A DNA stretch of 64,000 bases from CAYREV01 sp964423345 (GTDB lineage Bacteria > Bacteroidota > Rhodothermia > Balneolales > Balneolaceae), in NCBI GenBank assembly GCA_964423345.1, contig CAYREV010000014.1:1-64000 (forward strand), in the 5' to 3' direction. Positions 63,297 through 64,000 of the stretch are shown here, in pieces (the stretch's first letter is position 1; every line of letters begins with the position of its first letter). Under the pieces are notes generated by a model. The model made no database searches. It was given only the letters and a program-made list of their open reading frames with translations, and was not told the DNA's origin. The position numbers were made by a program, and so were the translations under genes.

Positions 63297-64000
63297 TTAA
63301 TCGCCTCCAAAACCGCCGCCCCCCGGTGTATGAAGAATAAACCGGTCGCCCTTCTCCAGCTCGCATCCGTCGACGGAAGAAAGAGTTATCTTGGTCCCGT
63401 TGCTGATAACCCACTGGCGGCCTTTTTTGCCGGCTTTCCCGCCTTTCAGTCCGTAAGGGCTTTCTTCCCGGTGCTGTGTCAACACCGAGAGGCTGACCGG
63501 CTGCAGGAAAGTCATCTCCCGTTCAATGCCGTCGCCCCCCGGGTGGCGACCCTTGCCCCCTGAATTTCGCCGTATGGCGTATCGTTCGAGACGAACCGGG
63601 TAGCGGTGTTCCAGGATCTCGGGGTCGGTTCCGGCGGTATTGGTCATGTGCTGGTGTACCGCGTCGGCTCCGTCAAAATCAGGCCCGGCTCCCGTTCCTC
63701 CACCCACCGTCTCATAATAGCCGAATTGCTCATTGCCGAACAGGATGTTGTTCATGGTTCCCTGGCTGCAGGCTGCTTTGCCAAACGGCTTAAGCAGCAG
63801 GTCGACCAGCCGCTGGCTGGTTTCGGTGTTGCCGCCCACGACGGCGGGGCATTCGGCCGGATCGTCGACGAAGGTCGGATTGAGAAGGGAGGGGGGCAGA
63901 TGAATGGTTACCGGCTCCAGCAGCCCCTCGTTGAGGGGGAGCGGCTCGTCAATAAGAAGGCGTATTACGTACATGACCACACTGTGAACGATAGCCGGTG
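63297..64000 (-). CDS. 5-oxoprolinase/hydantoinase B (HyuB) subunit or domain, 5' end outside window
   Basis: Partial gene. The reading frame stays open to base 64000, and the seen C-terminal region has the HyuB pattern: PLNEGLLEPVTIHLPPSLLNP, GGNTETSQRLVDLLLKP, CSQGTMNNILFG, YYETVGGGTGAGPDFDG, GRHPGGDGIEREM, ending TPGGGGFGG. HyuB and the B half of ATP-dependent 5-oxoprolinases or acetone carboxylases look alike here, so the substrate (5-oxoproline, hydantoin) is open until the rest of the gene is read. Co-directional with the Nramp-like gene. Confidence 0.9.
   Translation of the reverse strand, partial: PAIVHSVVMYVIRLLIDEPLPLNEGLLEPVTIHLPPSLLNPTFVDDPAECPAVVGGNTETSQRLVDLLLKPFGKAACSQGTMNNILFGNEQFGYYETVGGGTGAGPDFDGADAVHQHMTNTAGTDPEILEHRYPVRLERYAIRRNSGGKGRHPGGDGIEREMTFLQPVSLSVLTQHREESPYGLKGGKAGKKGRQWVISNGTKITLSSVDGCELEKGDRFILHTPGGGGFGGD

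Overview
This 64 kb window reads as chromosomal, mostly housekeeping DNA from a member of the Bacteroidota/FCB group, most likely the Balneolota (Balneolales); the lineage is an inference. It rests on several observations: promoter motifs of the TAnnTTTG type, Bacteroidota-flavoured families (DUF3078, DUF4199, MauE/DoxX with a CGCFG motif, a TonB receptor with an N-terminal carboxypeptidase-like domain, SGNH/FadL clusters, a lamin-tail protein with a FlgD-like C-terminus), a tRNA-guanine transglycosylase with a degenerate zinc site, and a single-chain glycyl-tRNA synthetase. I see no rRNA, CRISPR array, insertion sequence or prophage. There is one 100-N scaffold gap (26170-26269).

Layout. 1-1317: a terminator of an upstream gene, then tgt on the minus strand. 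1426-7810: dpm1-like gene, then a tight plus-strand run (accA, thioesterase, DUF2085, DUF4199, CPBP protease, DUF2007, cdsA, dipeptide epimerase) that ties fatty-acid and phospholipid synthesis to small membrane proteins. 7840-11427: 32-bp tandem duplication, queD, an exonuclease, two minus-strand envelope genes and a TIGR01777 epimerase. 11450-14092: large propeller lipoprotein. 14340-23445: plus-strand run BatA-like, PH-like, hflX, CBS, TPR, aroA. 23593-26056: hsp20-dnaK. 26057-26391: terminator, short tandem repeat and scaffold gap. 26392-28733: tsaD converging on rnhA-pyrF. 28858-36342: two minus-strand modules, each pairing an outer-membrane barrel (FadL or TonB receptor) with an SGNH-hydrolase lipoprotein. 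36670-38179: methyltransferase and an unknown protein. 38325-43034: tRNA-Gln, prs, rplY, pth and a membrane pyrophosphatase. 43333-50134: YtxH, PyrR-like, DUF3078, ALDH7, SpoU methyltransferase, PhoH/PIN, murI. 50212-57311: lamin-tail protein, small PH-like protein, asd, glyS, sodC, hydrolase, VOC protein. 57339-64000: ABC-F, aspartate kinase, lipoprotein protease, Nramp-like transporter and the 3' part of an oxoprolinase/hydantoinase-B gene that leaves the window.

How genes work together. tgt and queD belong to queuosine synthesis; asd and the aspartate kinase are the first two steps of the aspartate pathway; accA, cdsA and the thioesterase serve lipid synthesis; dipeptide epimerase and murI touch murein metabolism. 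The most interesting spots are the paired barrel/SGNH locus (one SGNH copy has lost its oxyanion Asn) and the Nramp-like transporter without metal-binding residues directly behind an oxoprolinase-family gene.
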